Source: Aliiroseovarius sp. Z3
Lineage (GTDB): Bacteria; Pseudomonadota; Alphaproteobacteria; Rhodobacterales; Rhodobacteraceae
Reading direction: 5' to 3'
Length of the DNA: 64,000 bases
Assembly: GCF_029105185.1 (NCBI RefSeq)
Contig: NZ_JAFMZK010000010.1
Span: 62,001 to 126,000, forward strand
The notes beneath the pieces were generated by a model. The model did not search any database. It was not told where the DNA came from and was given only the letters and a program-made list of their open reading frames with translations. The position numbers were made by a program, and so were the translations under genes. Positions 34,992 to 43,474 of the stretch are shown here, piece by piece (position 1 is the stretch's first letter; every line of letters starts with the position of its first letter).

Positions 34992-35124
34992 TCAACCGCC
35001 CATTCGCCCAAGCGAGATCCCACCGAACCCAACGAAGGCTTTGTAATCCCGCACGAACTGCCGCATGATCGCCCGGCGAGCACCTTCGCCCGCCTATGCT
35101 TTTTGACGCGCTTATGGGACATTC

Positions 35125-35667
35125 ATGGCTGACCTGAACGAACTGGAAGACTGGATTGTCAGGACCGGCCTGGGCGACCGCGCGGCCTTTGATGCACTTT
35201 ATGATGCAACATCGGCGAAACTTTTTGGCGTTTGCCTGCGTGTCTTGAATAATCGGGCTGAGGCAGAGGAAGTGTTACAGGATGCCTTTGTGCGCATCTG
35301 GCAAAACGCAAAGCGCTTTAAAGCCAATGGGTACAGCCCGATGACATGGTTGATCACGGTGACGCGTAATCAGGCAATCGACAGGCTGCGCACCCGCAAG
35401 GCGCCAACCGAGGATATTGCGGCGCGCCCGGACATCGCTGACGCAGGTCCAACGCCCGAGCAGGCCGCGCTGGCATCGTCGGAACGGGATCGCATCAACA
35501 CATGTCTGGACGAGTTGGATGATCCCAAGGCGGGTGCGGTGCGTGGTGCCTATTTGCTGGGAGAGACCTATGACGAGCTGGCCAGCCGATACGCGGTGCC
35601 GGTGAATACGATGCGAACCTGGCTGCGACGCAGCCTGCTGAAACTAAGAGAGTGTTTAACGCGATGA
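35125..35667 (+). CDS. ECF-type RNA polymerase sigma factor
   Basis: Sigma-70 family, extracytoplasmic function group, 180 aa. Region 2 contains EEVLQDAFVRIWQNAKRF and SPMTWLITVTRNQAIDRLR; region 4 contains GETYDELASRYAVPVNTMRTWLRRSLLKLRECL. It overlaps the anti-sigma gene by four bases (ATGA), typical of coupled pairs. Likely directs its own operon and perhaps the fasciclin gene. Trigger unknown; related SigK/RskA systems often respond to oxidative or envelope stress. Confidence 0.93.
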   Translation: MADLNELEDWIVRTGLGDRAAFDALYDATSAKLFGVCLRVLNNRAEAEEVLQDAFVRIWQNAKRFKANGYSPMTWLITVTRNQAIDRLRTRKAPTEDIAARPDIADAGPTPEQAALASSERDRINTCLDELDDPKAGAVRGAYLLGETYDELASRYAVPVNTMRTWLRRSLLKLRECLTR

Positions 35668-36359
35668 GCACGGCAGACACATATGACCGGGACGATGACG
35701 TCCTTGCGGCGGAATACGCCCTGCATCTGCTGTCAGCCGAGGATCGGCGCGCATTTGAAACGCGGATGCAGGAAGATGCCAGGCTGAGGGATCTGGTACG
35801 CGACTGGGATCACCAGTTCCATGCCCTGTCGGACGAATTTGACAGCGTGGCCCCACCCGCCCATGTCAAGGCGGCGATCCAGGCGCGGGTCTTCGGGTCC
35901 GCGCAAAAGACCTCACCGCTCAGCGGCGTGGTCGGCTGGCTTCTGGGCGGCAGCGTAGCGGCGGTGTTGGCGTTGGCCCTTGTGGCAATCCTGCCGCTGA
36001 TCACCGATCCTCAGACCTCCGCTCCGACCCACACCGCTGAGATCAGCGCGCAGGATCAGTCGCTGATCGTCACCGCTGCGTTCTCGGCGAATAGCGGAGA
36101 GTTCACAGTGCGCCGGGTGGCGGGTGGACCGGCCAGTGGGCGCGATCTTGAAATGTGGTTGATCCCCCAAGGGGCCGATGCGCCGATCTCGTTGGGTGTT
36201 ATGCCAGACGAGGACGACGCCCGGATTACCCTGCCTGATGAATTGCGCGCACGCCTGACAGCCGCCACCTTTGCGATCAGTGATGAACCCAAAGGTGGTT
36301 CACCCACCGGTCAACCCACCGGTGCGGTGCTGGCGGCGGGTCCGGTGCAGGTATTGTAA
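35664..36359 (+). CDS. RskA-like anti-sigma factor
   Basis: Membrane anti-sigma factor, 231 aa. The N-terminal cytoplasmic part has LAAEYALHLLSAEDRRAFETRM, the usual start of the RskA group. One membrane segment is at about residues 89-112 (GWLLGGSVAAVLALALVAIL), followed by a periplasmic domain ending with EPKGGSPTGQPTGAVLAAGPVQVL. No zinc HxxxCxxC motif is seen. ATG 35664 overlaps the sigma stop; GTG 35652 is possible. Confidence 0.9.
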   Translation: MSTADTYDRDDDVLAAEYALHLLSAEDRRAFETRMQEDARLRDLVRDWDHQFHALSDEFDSVAPPAHVKAAIQARVFGSAQKTSPLSGVVGWLLGGSVAAVLALALVAILPLITDPQTSAPTHTAEISAQDQSLIVTAAFSANSGEFTVRRVAGGPASGRDLEMWLIPQGADAPISLGVMPDEDDARITLPDELRARLTAATFAISDEPKGGSPTGQPTGAVLAAGPVQVL

Positions 36360-36371
36360 AATACCCGCACC
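36344..36371 (+). terminator. Hairpin across the anti-sigma stop codon
   Basis: Inverted repeat GGTGC-A-GGTATT (36344-36355) and AATACC-C-GCACC (36360-36371), loop GTAA, eleven pairs with one mismatch. The TAA stop is inside it. No strong T-run follows, so it may be a weak terminator or an mRNA processing or stability element. Confidence 0.5.
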
Positions 36372-36467
36372 GCAATGCTTTGATAAATATGCAGTTATCA
36401 ACTTTTTTGAAATTTTTTCAAGAACTCTGAAACTCTTTTCGATGGTCTTTCGTGGTTCCTAATGTCT

Positions 36468-36484
36468 CCGGGTAAGAAACCCGG
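36468..36484 (+). promoter_or_regulatory. Hairpin in the fasciclin leader
   Basis: Perfect 6-bp stem CCGGGT/ACCCGG with loop AAGAA, ending 23 bases before the ATG and just upstream of the ribosome site AGGAAAGGAA. Could stabilise the message. The AT-rich stretch before it (36380-36420) probably holds the promoter. Confidence 0.4.
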
Positions 36485-36507
36485 TTCAACAGGAAAGGAA
36501 CCGAAAA

Positions 36508-37074
36508 ATGACCAAGTTGAATGTTCTGGATACCGCCGCAGCTTTTGTATTGGTGGCATCAGTCGCTTTTGCTGACGGCCATTCGCATGAAAACCCGATG
36601 GTGGGGGGTGCCGCCATGTTCGCCGATAAGAACATCGTCGAAAATGCTGTGAATTCAGCGGACCACACGACGCTGGTGGCGGCTGTCAAGGCGGCCGGTC
36701 TTGTCGAAACGCTGCAAGGCGACGGTCCGTTCACCGTGTTTGCCCCCGTCAACGCGGCCTTTGACGCGCTGCCCGAAGGCACCGTCGAAACGCTTCTGAA
36801 GCCCGAGAACAAGGAAATGCTGACCAAGGTTCTGACCTGTCACGTCGTTTCGGCCGACGCGATGTCGGAAGCCATTCGCGGGATGATTGATGATGACGGC
36901 GGCAAGCACCCGGTACCCACCGTGGGCGGCTGCACGTTGCAAGCCACCTATGATGGTGACGATATTTGGATCGAGGACGAGCAGGGCAACATGGCGACCG
37001 TGACCATTGCGGATGTGAAGCAATCGAACGGCGTGATCCACGTGATCGACAAGGTGCTTCTGCCCGCCATGTAA
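36508..37074 (+). CDS. Secreted fasciclin-domain protein
   Basis: 188 aa: signal peptide with a hydrophobic core near residues 9-20 (likely cleavage after AFA near residue 22), then one FAS1 domain. The domain is marked by NIVENAVNSADHTTLVAAVKAAGLVETL, GPFTVFAPVNAAFDALP, LLKPENKEMLTKVLTCHVV and the ending VKQSNGVIHVIDKVLLP. FAS1 proteins act in adhesion or as envelope proteins. Its position directly after a sigma/anti-sigma pair suggests it is a target gene of that sigma factor. Confidence 0.92.
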   Translation: MTKLNVLDTAAAFVLVASVAFADGHSHENPMVGGAAMFADKNIVENAVNSADHTTLVAAVKAAGLVETLQGDGPFTVFAPVNAAFDALPEGTVETLLKPENKEMLTKVLTCHVVSADAMSEAIRGMIDDDGGKHPVPTVGGCTLQATYDGDDIWIEDEQGNMATVTIADVKQSNGVIHVIDKVLLPAM

Positions 37075-37193
37075 CGATCTGCCAGACCCTGTCCTTTTTC
37101 CCAGTTGGGTGCCGGGTCTGCGCAGAACGAATGTGGCTACGCCAACCATCAAACGATTGCAAAGGTTGACCAGTTCCACGGCGTTACCCACAA

Positions 37194-37226
37194 GGCCTGT
37201 CCAGTTATCTGGGCAGGCCATTTTTT
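37194..37226 (+). terminator. Rho-independent terminator
   Basis: Stem GGCCTGTCCAG (37194-37204) with CTGGGCAGGCC (37209-37219), loop TTAT, one wobble pair, followed by ATTTTTT. It lies 120 bases after the fasciclin stop. A weaker hairpin (AGACCC/GGGTCT) is at about 37084-37119. Confidence 0.85.
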
Positions 37227-37313
37227 GGTCTGCTGATGGCGTGTACGCTTGGTTTGCATTGACGCAGGAGGTTGCTTTTGGGACCGTTGGTTATTCTGAC
37301 GCAAGGCCGCATC

Positions 37314-39290
37314 ATGACCGACCCACATCTTCACGACCTGACCCATAATCGCGATCTTGGGATCACCCTGCCGGATGGAACCCGTTTGTCAGCACGGGTG
37401 TGGATGCCCGTTGACGCTTTGGACAACCCGGTTCCGGCAATCCTTGAATACTTGCCCTATCGTAAAACCGATGGCACGGCTGAACGGGATGCCGGAATGC
37501 ACCCATGGATTGCCGAGCGGGGCTATGCCTGTCTGCGGGTGGACCGGCGGGGATGTGGCGAAAGCGAAGGGTTGTTCGACGACGAGTATTCCGAGCAGGA
37601 GTTGCAGGACGGTGAAGATGTGATTGCCTGGATCGCCCGCCAGCCCTGGTGCACCGGGGCGGTCGGGATGCAGGGCATTTCATGGGGTGGGTTCAACAGC
37701 TTGCAGGTCGCCGCCCGCGCGCCCGAGGCGCTGAAGGCGGTCATCACCATTGGGTCAACCGTTGATCGCTATGCCGATGATGTGCACTACAAGGGCGGGA
37801 TCCAGCATTCGGACAATATCAGCTGGGCGGCAACGGTGCTGTCCTGGTTCTCGATGCCTCCCGATCCTGAACAGGTCGGTGACAAGTGGCGGGCAATGTG
37901 GCTTGAGCGGTTGAAGAACACGCCGCCCCTGCCACGCATCTGGACCGAGCATCGTGATCGCGATGCCTATTGGAAGCACGGATCGATTTGCGAGGATTAC
38001 AGCACGATCAAAGCGGCTGTTCTGGCCTTTGGCGGACTGCATGATGGATATCGCAACACCATGCGGCATCTGGTCGAAAACCTTGACGCGGCAGTGAAAG
38101 GCGTGGCCGGACCTTGGGGGCATAAATACCCACATATCTCGCAGATCGGCCCCTCGATCGGGTATTTGCAAGAGGCGCTGAGATGGTGGGACCGTTGGTT
38201 GAAAGGGATCGACAATGGCGCCGAACGGGACCCGGCTTGGCGCGCCTATGTCATGGACAGCGCAAAGCCGGACCCAGTAGCAAACCACCGTGCCGGGCGT
38301 TGGATATGCGACCAAACCCTGCCGTCGGCCCATGTGCAGGTTCAGGAGATGGCATTGGGGGCGTACTTGTCGGGCGATGTACCAGCAACTGTCGCCCCCG
38401 ACCTTCGTCATGGTGAGCAATGCGGAGAATTCTTTACCTTTGGCTTCGGGTCAGGAGAGCTGCCTGACGATCAACAACCGGACGACGCCCGCAGCGCCTG
38501 TTTTGACGGCCCGGCGCTGGACGAGGCGACGGATATCGTCGGGCGTCCTACGGTACGACTGCACCTGTCCGCCGACCGCCCGCGCGCGCAACTGGTGGTG
38601 CGACTGTGTGATCTGCGACCAGACGGAACCTCGATGCTGATCACAATGGGGCTATTGGATCTGCGCAACCGGGATGGGTTTGAAAGCAAACGCGACCTGA
38701 TCCCCGGCCACTCGGTCGAGGCGAGGCTGGAGCTTGATGAAACCGCCTATCATTTGCCAAAGGGGCATCGTTTACGACTGGCGGTTGCGGGCAGCTACTG
38801 GCCGTATTCCTGGCCCGAACCTGATCCTGCGACCCTGACAATCGACGGCGGTCAAATCGGGCTGCCATTGCGCACCCCCTTGGACGGCGATGAATGGACC
38901 TTTCCGCCCCCGGTCTCGGCCCCGCCACGACGCACCCGGTTGCTGCGCAAGGGGCATGATGAAAAGACACGGCAGGTCGATCCAGATACGGGCCGGGTCA
39001 CTCTGACGATCGCTTCTGATCATGGCCGGACCGAGGATCTTGAAACCGGCATCACAACGGAAAGCACAGTTCGGGAGGTCTGGTCGATTGACCCCGCCAA
39101 CCCGGCGGATGCCCATGCACGGATCGAATGGCAGCGCAGTTTCGGGCGGGGCGACTGGCAGGTGTCCACCCATGCCGACACCGCGATGCTCGGCACGCAG
39201 GATCACTTCAAGATCACACAGCGGCTTCTGGCGCACGAGGGCGATGAGGCGCTGTTCGATCAGTCATGGACGCATGAGGTCGAGCGATAA
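37314..39290 (+). CDS. CocE/NonD family hydrolase
   Basis: Alpha/beta hydrolase of the X-Pro dipeptidyl-peptidase/cocaine-esterase group, 658 aa, no signal peptide. N-terminal catalytic domain: PAILEYLPYRKTDG, VDRRGCGESEG and the nucleophile motif GISWGG with Ser123; the C-terminal part is the jelly-roll domain (from around AHVQVQEMALG). Acts on an ester or N-terminal peptide bond; the substrate is unknown. ATG 37314 is used; an in-frame TTG at 37278, six bases after AGGAGG, would add 12 residues and has the better ribosome site. Confidence 0.88.
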   Translation: MTDPHLHDLTHNRDLGITLPDGTRLSARVWMPVDALDNPVPAILEYLPYRKTDGTAERDAGMHPWIAERGYACLRVDRRGCGESEGLFDDEYSEQELQDGEDVIAWIARQPWCTGAVGMQGISWGGFNSLQVAARAPEALKAVITIGSTVDRYADDVHYKGGIQHSDNISWAATVLSWFSMPPDPEQVGDKWRAMWLERLKNTPPLPRIWTEHRDRDAYWKHGSICEDYSTIKAAVLAFGGLHDGYRNTMRHLVENLDAAVKGVAGPWGHKYPHISQIGPSIGYLQEALRWWDRWLKGIDNGAERDPAWRAYVMDSAKPDPVANHRAGRWICDQTLPSAHVQVQEMALGAYLSGDVPATVAPDLRHGEQCGEFFTFGFGSGELPDDQQPDDARSACFDGPALDEATDIVGRPTVRLHLSADRPRAQLVVRLCDLRPDGTSMLITMGLLDLRNRDGFESKRDLIPGHSVEARLELDETAYHLPKGHRLRLAVAGSYWPYSWPEPDPATLTIDGGQIGLPLRTPLDGDEWTFPPPVSAPPRRTRLLRKGHDEKTRQVDPDTGRVTLTIASDHGRTEDLETGITTESTVREVWSIDPANPADAHARIEWQRSFGRGDWQVSTHADTAMLGTQDHFKITQRLLAHEGDEALFDQSWTHEVER

Positions 39291-39296
39291 ATCGCT

Positions 39297-40202
39297 TCAA
39301 CTGAGAAGGTGGTTCTCGGGTTGCATCGCCGCTGGAATGTCTTGCCCCAGTGCGTCGCATAGGGTGCGTTCGATCACGCGGCTCATCGCGTCCAGCGGCA
39401 AACCGTTTGGTCGGGGCTCGAACGGGTGTTCCAGCTCGTTCGTCACCGCTTGCAGGCCGAAGAACACATAGGCGACGACAACGGCAAAGATGGGCGCGAA
39501 CCAGTCGACAGACCCGAGAAGTGCAAAGGGCAGCAATGCGCAATACAGATAGGTCGTGCGCCGCACCAGAAGCGAATAGACGAAGGGCAGAGGCGTGGTC
39601 TGAATGCGTTCGCACCCGGCCTGCGACAGGGACAGCCGCGACAGCGTTTCCGACATCGCCATTTGCGCAAACCCGTCCAGCGTGCCCTTGCGCCGCAGGA
39701 CCGCCAGTTGATGCGCAACATCGCTGAGCGCAGCATCAGCAGGGTTGGCACGGGCCAGCAGCGATTTGGCTTTGTCGTCTCCGACCCACGCCGCGATGTC
39801 GTGCCGGGCGTCGCAAGGTCGCAGGCTGCCCCGATGTGCATGCGTGAACGCAGCAATCAGGTTTAGCAGCGTGGATTTATCCTCTGACGGCACGGCAAAC
39901 ATTTCAAGTTGGCGCGCAAAGCTGCGGGTGTCGGCAATCAGGCTGCCCCACAGCTTGCGGGCCTCCCACCAGCGGTCATAGGCTGCGTTGTTGCGAAACC
40001 CCAGAAACAAGGACAGTGCAACACCAAACACGCTCATCGCGGCAAGCGATATGTGGGGAAGGGGGACCAGAAACTTATCCACCAAGACAACCGACAGAGT
40101 CAGCAACAGGACCGAGACAATCTTGCCAAGGATGCGCGGCACGACAGAGCCTTGCACGATAAAAAACAGGCGCAGTGCAGAGGGGGGCGTTCGAACTATC
40201 AT
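39297..40202 (-). CDS. Bestrophin-like anion channel
   Basis: Membrane protein, 301 aa, of the bacterial bestrophin family (older name UPF0187). Key segments: LGFRNNAAYDRWWEARKLWGSLIADTRSFARQL near residues 67-99, and the C-terminal FGLQAVTNELEHPFEPRPNGLPLDAM. Four membrane helices, pentameric in known members. It ends only 6 bases from the convergent hydrolase gene. Likely conducts anions; physiological role not evident from context. Confidence 0.9.
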   Translation of the reverse strand: MIVRTPPSALRLFFIVQGSVVPRILGKIVSVLLLTLSVVLVDKFLVPLPHISLAAMSVFGVALSLFLGFRNNAAYDRWWEARKLWGSLIADTRSFARQLEMFAVPSEDKSTLLNLIAAFTHAHRGSLRPCDARHDIAAWVGDDKAKSLLARANPADAALSDVAHQLAVLRRKGTLDGFAQMAMSETLSRLSLSQAGCERIQTTPLPFVYSLLVRRTTYLYCALLPFALLGSVDWFAPIFAVVVAYVFFGLQAVTNELEHPFEPRPNGLPLDAMSRVIERTLCDALGQDIPAAMQPENHLLS

Positions 40203-40266
40203 AATGCGGTTCTATCGTCAGGAGCGATCAGACATAAAGAGGCTGAATTGGGAAACGGGAAAAGAT

Positions 40267-40815
40267 ATGCAGATTATCCGGCGACGTGGTCTGGTGGAAA
40301 CACCGTGGAAGAATGGCGGCGGCATCACGCGCAACATTGCCGAAACGCGTGACGCCCAAGGCCTGTTGTGGCGGCTGAGCATGGCGGATGTGAAGGAGGA
40401 CGGCGCATTCTCCAGCTTTCCGGGCCTGACCCGCGTTCTGACCGTGATCAAAGGCGATGGAATGGTCCTGCACGGGCCAGAAGAAGATGTGCCTGCCCGG
40501 TTCGCCTCTCCCGTGCGGTTTGACGGAGGCGTCCCCGTGACAGCCACGCTAAGCCAAGGGCCGATCCGCGATTTCAACTTGATGTTTGACACTGCGCGTT
40601 GCGCGGGCGACGCGCAGATTGTGCGTCAGGCTGGCGCGCATGAGATCGGGCAGGAGGGTCAGACCTGCGTGCTACATTTGATCGCGGGGAGTGCATCAGT
40701 GGATGGCACGGCTTTGGCCGTGGGGGATACCGCGATCAGCACCGAGGCACCCCTGCGTTTCGATCTGGCGCGGGATGGGGTGGCATTGGCCATCACCCTG
40801 CGCCTGAAAGGTTAA
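40267..40815 (+). CDS. hutD: HutD family protein
   Basis: Cupin-like protein, 182 aa, of the HutD/Ves family found in histidine-utilisation operons. The start RRGLVETPWKNGGGITRNIAE is diagnostic, followed by WRLSMADVKEDGAFSSFPG and SQGPIRDFNLMFD. In Pseudomonas HutD is reported to limit hut expression, perhaps by binding a pathway metabolite. Start ATG 40267 shortly after GGGAAACGGGAAAAGAT. It ends in a four-base overlap with the convergent hutF gene. Confidence 0.92.
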   Translation: MQIIRRRGLVETPWKNGGGITRNIAETRDAQGLLWRLSMADVKEDGAFSSFPGLTRVLTVIKGDGMVLHGPEEDVPARFASPVRFDGGVPVTATLSQGPIRDFNLMFDTARCAGDAQIVRQAGAHEIGQEGQTCVLHLIAGSASVDGTALAVGDTAISTEAPLRFDLARDGVALAITLRLKG

Positions 40816-42170
40816 AGCGACGCAAGCAAATCTGCCACCGCGCGGCGATACCGGGCAACGACCGCGTCGCGTGCAAAGTGCTGTCCGCCGGTTACATTAT
40901 GCCGCCCCGCAGACCAGAGATCGGTGACGACATTGTCTTTGGCGGCGAAACACAGCCCGTCAAGGATTTGGTCGGGGGCCAGCGCGCACAAGGTCGGATC
41001 GGTGCTGTCAATGGCGACAAGGTCGGCAAGATGACCCGGCGCAATCTCGCCCGCGTCCCGACCAACCGCTTGTGCACCGCCACGGGCGGCGCCTGTGTAA
41101 AGCGTTGCTCCGACCGAACCTTCGCCAACCACCATGACGTTGCGGGCCACATCGCGCAGACGCTGGGAGTATTCCAGGGTGCGCAATTCCTCGGTCAACG
41201 AGATGTTGACGTTGGAATCGGACCCAATGCCGAAGACGCCCCCAGCCTCAAGATAGGTTGGGCCATTGAAGGGCCCGTCACCAAGGTTGGCTTCGGTAAT
41301 GGGACACAGGCCCGCAACCGCGCCCGAGGTCGCCATCGCGCGGGTTTCCTCTGTGGTCATATGGGTCGCGTGGATCAGGCACCAGCCGTTATCGACAGGA
41401 GCGTTGGCCAAAAGCCACTCGACCGGGCGGGCGCCGAGCCAGTTGGTGATATCTTCGACTTCTTTCGGCTGTTCCGCGATGTGGATATGCACCGGCCCGC
41501 CCTGATGATCCGCCAATGCGCGGAGCAGGTCGTCAGGGGATGTGGCGCGCAGCGAATGGGGGGCGATGCCGACGCGGGCGTCATCGGGAAGATCGGCCAA
41601 CCCGGCGCGGGCACCCAGCACAAGCTCGGCGAAACGATCGACGTCATTGCCAAAGCGCATCTGGCCTTCGGTCAACGGCACCCGGTTCGCCCCGCCATAG
41701 GTATAAAGCACCGGCAGGTGGGTTAACCCGATGCCGGTTTCCGCCGCGGCTGCCATCACCCGCAGAGACAATTCGGCCAGCGTGTCATAGGGCGTGCCGC
41801 CCTGCTGGTGGTGAACATAGTGAAACTCGCCCACGCTGGCATATCCGGCTTCCTGCATCTCGACAAAGACCAATGCGGCAATCGCCTCGATCTGATCCGG
41901 GGTCAGGCGGTCCATGAAGCGATACATCAGCTCGCGCCATGTCCAGAAACTGTCGCGCCCGGCCTTGCGCATCTCGGTCATGCCCGCCATCGCGCGCTGG
42001 AACGTGTGCGAGTGCAGGTTGGCCATGGCGGGCAACAGGGTGTCGACGCGAGCGTCCCCCGGCTGGGCATCCGTGTTGGGTGCGATCTGATCAATGCGCC
42101 CCTGCTTGATAGTGATACGAACATTCTGCGCCCAACCGGACGCGAGAAGGGCCTGACGGGCGTAGATCAT
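40812..42170 (-). CDS. hutF: Formimidoylglutamate deiminase
   Basis: Amidohydrolase, 452 aa, converting N-formimidoyl-L-glutamate to N-formyl-L-glutamate and ammonia. Metal-site motifs: LPAMANLHSHTFQRAMAG, HLHIAEQ-like GPVHIHIAEQPKEVED, CLIHATHMTTEE and GIGSDSNVNISL. Together with HutG it defines the five-step histidine pathway. Transcribed away from hutI; the shared 92-base region contains a HutC-type palindrome. Confidence 0.95.
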   Translation of the reverse strand: MIYARQALLASGWAQNVRITIKQGRIDQIAPNTDAQPGDARVDTLLPAMANLHSHTFQRAMAGMTEMRKAGRDSFWTWRELMYRFMDRLTPDQIEAIAALVFVEMQEAGYASVGEFHYVHHQQGGTPYDTLAELSLRVMAAAAETGIGLTHLPVLYTYGGANRVPLTEGQMRFGNDVDRFAELVLGARAGLADLPDDARVGIAPHSLRATSPDDLLRALADHQGGPVHIHIAEQPKEVEDITNWLGARPVEWLLANAPVDNGWCLIHATHMTTEETRAMATSGAVAGLCPITEANLGDGPFNGPTYLEAGGVFGIGSDSNVNISLTEELRTLEYSQRLRDVARNVMVVGEGSVGATLYTGAARGGAQAVGRDAGEIAPGHLADLVAIDSTDPTLCALAPDQILDGLCFAAKDNVVTDLWSAGRHNVTGGQHFARDAVVARYRRAVADLLASL

Positions 42171-42194
42171 GATTTGGTCCTGCTATTTGCACTT

Positions 42195-42208
42195 TATGTA
42201 TAGACATA
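42195..42208. promoter_or_regulatory. HutC-type operator between hutF and hutI
   Basis: Inverted repeat TATGT-ATAG-ACATA, arms perfect over 5 bp, in the AT-rich divergent promoter region. The half TATAGACATA recurs upstream of hutC at 48290-48299. A similar site TATGT-ATTT-ACATA lies before the TRAP operon. Binding by the GntR regulator encoded at 47538 is inferred. Confidence 0.65.
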
Positions 42209-42262
42209 TTACACATTAAATTATACCAGAAAAGGCGAATCTTCGCGAAAAGGGCCGATCTT

Positions 42263-43474
42263 ATGACCGCTATGCCTCAGCTTTTGACTGATCTGCACGC
42301 CGTTACGATGGCGAATAACGATGCGCCTTATGGGATGATCCGTGATGCTGCTATCGCTGTGCAGGATGGCCGGGTCGCTTGGGTTGGTCCGCAGGCGGAT
42401 ATGCCGACAGAATACACCGGGCTGGATCGGCGATCTCTGGGCGGGCGTGTCGTGACACCGGGGCTGATCGACTGTCATACCCATATCGTGCATGGCGGCG
42501 ACCGTGCGGTCGAGTTCGAGATGCGGCTGAACGGGGCAAGCTATGAAGAGGTGGCGCGCGCGGGCGGCGGCATCGTGTCCACCGTCAAGGCGACCCGCGC
42601 CGCCAGTGAAGAGGAACTGTTGCAAACGGCGCTGCGCCGCGTTGACGTGCTGATTGCCGAAGGCGTGACGACCATCGAAATCAAGTCCGGCTATGGTCTG
42701 GATACCGAGACCGAATTGCGGATGCTGCGTGTTGCCCGCGCCATAGCCGATGAGCGACCGATCCGTGTCAGGACCACCTTTCTTGGTGCCCATGCCACGC
42801 CCGAAGAATATGCAGGCCGCGATGACGCCTATATTGACGAGCTGTGCATCCCCACCCTGCGCGCCGCCCATACCGACGGGCTTGTGGACGCAGTGGACGG
42901 GTTCTGTGAAGGCATCGCCTTTCAGCCCGACCAGATCGCGCGCGTCTTTGACGTGGCCCGCGAACTTGGCCTGCCGGTCAAGCTGCACGCCGAGCAGCTG
43001 TCCAACCTGGGAGGCGCGAAGCTGGCGGCAAGTTATGGCGCCCTGTCAGCCGACCATATCGAATACCTGGACGAAGACGGCGTGCGCGCGATGGCCGATG
43101 CGGGCACCGTGGGCGTGATCCTGCCCGGAGCATTTTATACGCTGCGCGAAACACAACAGCCCCCCCTTGATCTTCTGCGCAAGCATGGTGTGCCGGTTGC
43201 GCTGGCAACGGATCTGAACCCCGGCACCTCACCGCTGAACTCGATCCTGCTGACGATGAACATGGGTTGCACACTGTTTCGCATGACACCCGAAGAGGCA
43301 CTGCGCGGCGTCACGCAACACGCTGCCACCGCGCTGGGGTTGACGGACCTTGGCACCATCGCGCCGGGGCAGTTGGCCGATCTGGCGGTCTGGGATATCG
43401 CCGAACCGGCCGAGCTGTCCTATCGCATCGGCTTCAATCCACTTCATTTGCGCATCACGGGAGATCTGACATGA
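42263..43474 (+). CDS. hutI: Imidazolonepropionase
   Basis: Amidohydrolase, 403 aa, opening imidazolone-5-propionate to N-formimidoyl-glutamate. Motifs: [58 protein letters not shown] and [14 protein letters not shown]. First gene of the rightward hutIHGU operon, overlapping hutH by four bases. Confidence 0.97.
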   Translation: MTAMPQLLTDLHAVTMANNDAPYGMIRDAAIAVQDGRVAWVGPQADMPTEYTGLDRRSLGGRVVTPGLIDCHTHIVHGGDRAVEFEMRLNGASYEEVARAGGGIVSTVKATRAASEEELLQTALRRVDVLIAEGVTTIEIKSGYGLDTETELRMLRVARAIADERPIRVRTTFLGAHATPEEYAGRDDAYIDELCIPTLRAAHTDGLVDAVDGFCEGIAFQPDQIARVFDVARELGLPVKLHAEQLSNLGGAKLAASYGALSADHIEYLDEDGVRAMADAGTVGVILPGAFYTLRETQQPPLDLLRKHGVPVALATDLNPGTSPLNSILLTMNMGCTLFRMTPEEALRGVTQHAATALGLTDLGTIAPGQLADLAVWDIAEPAELSYRIGFNPLHLRITGDLT

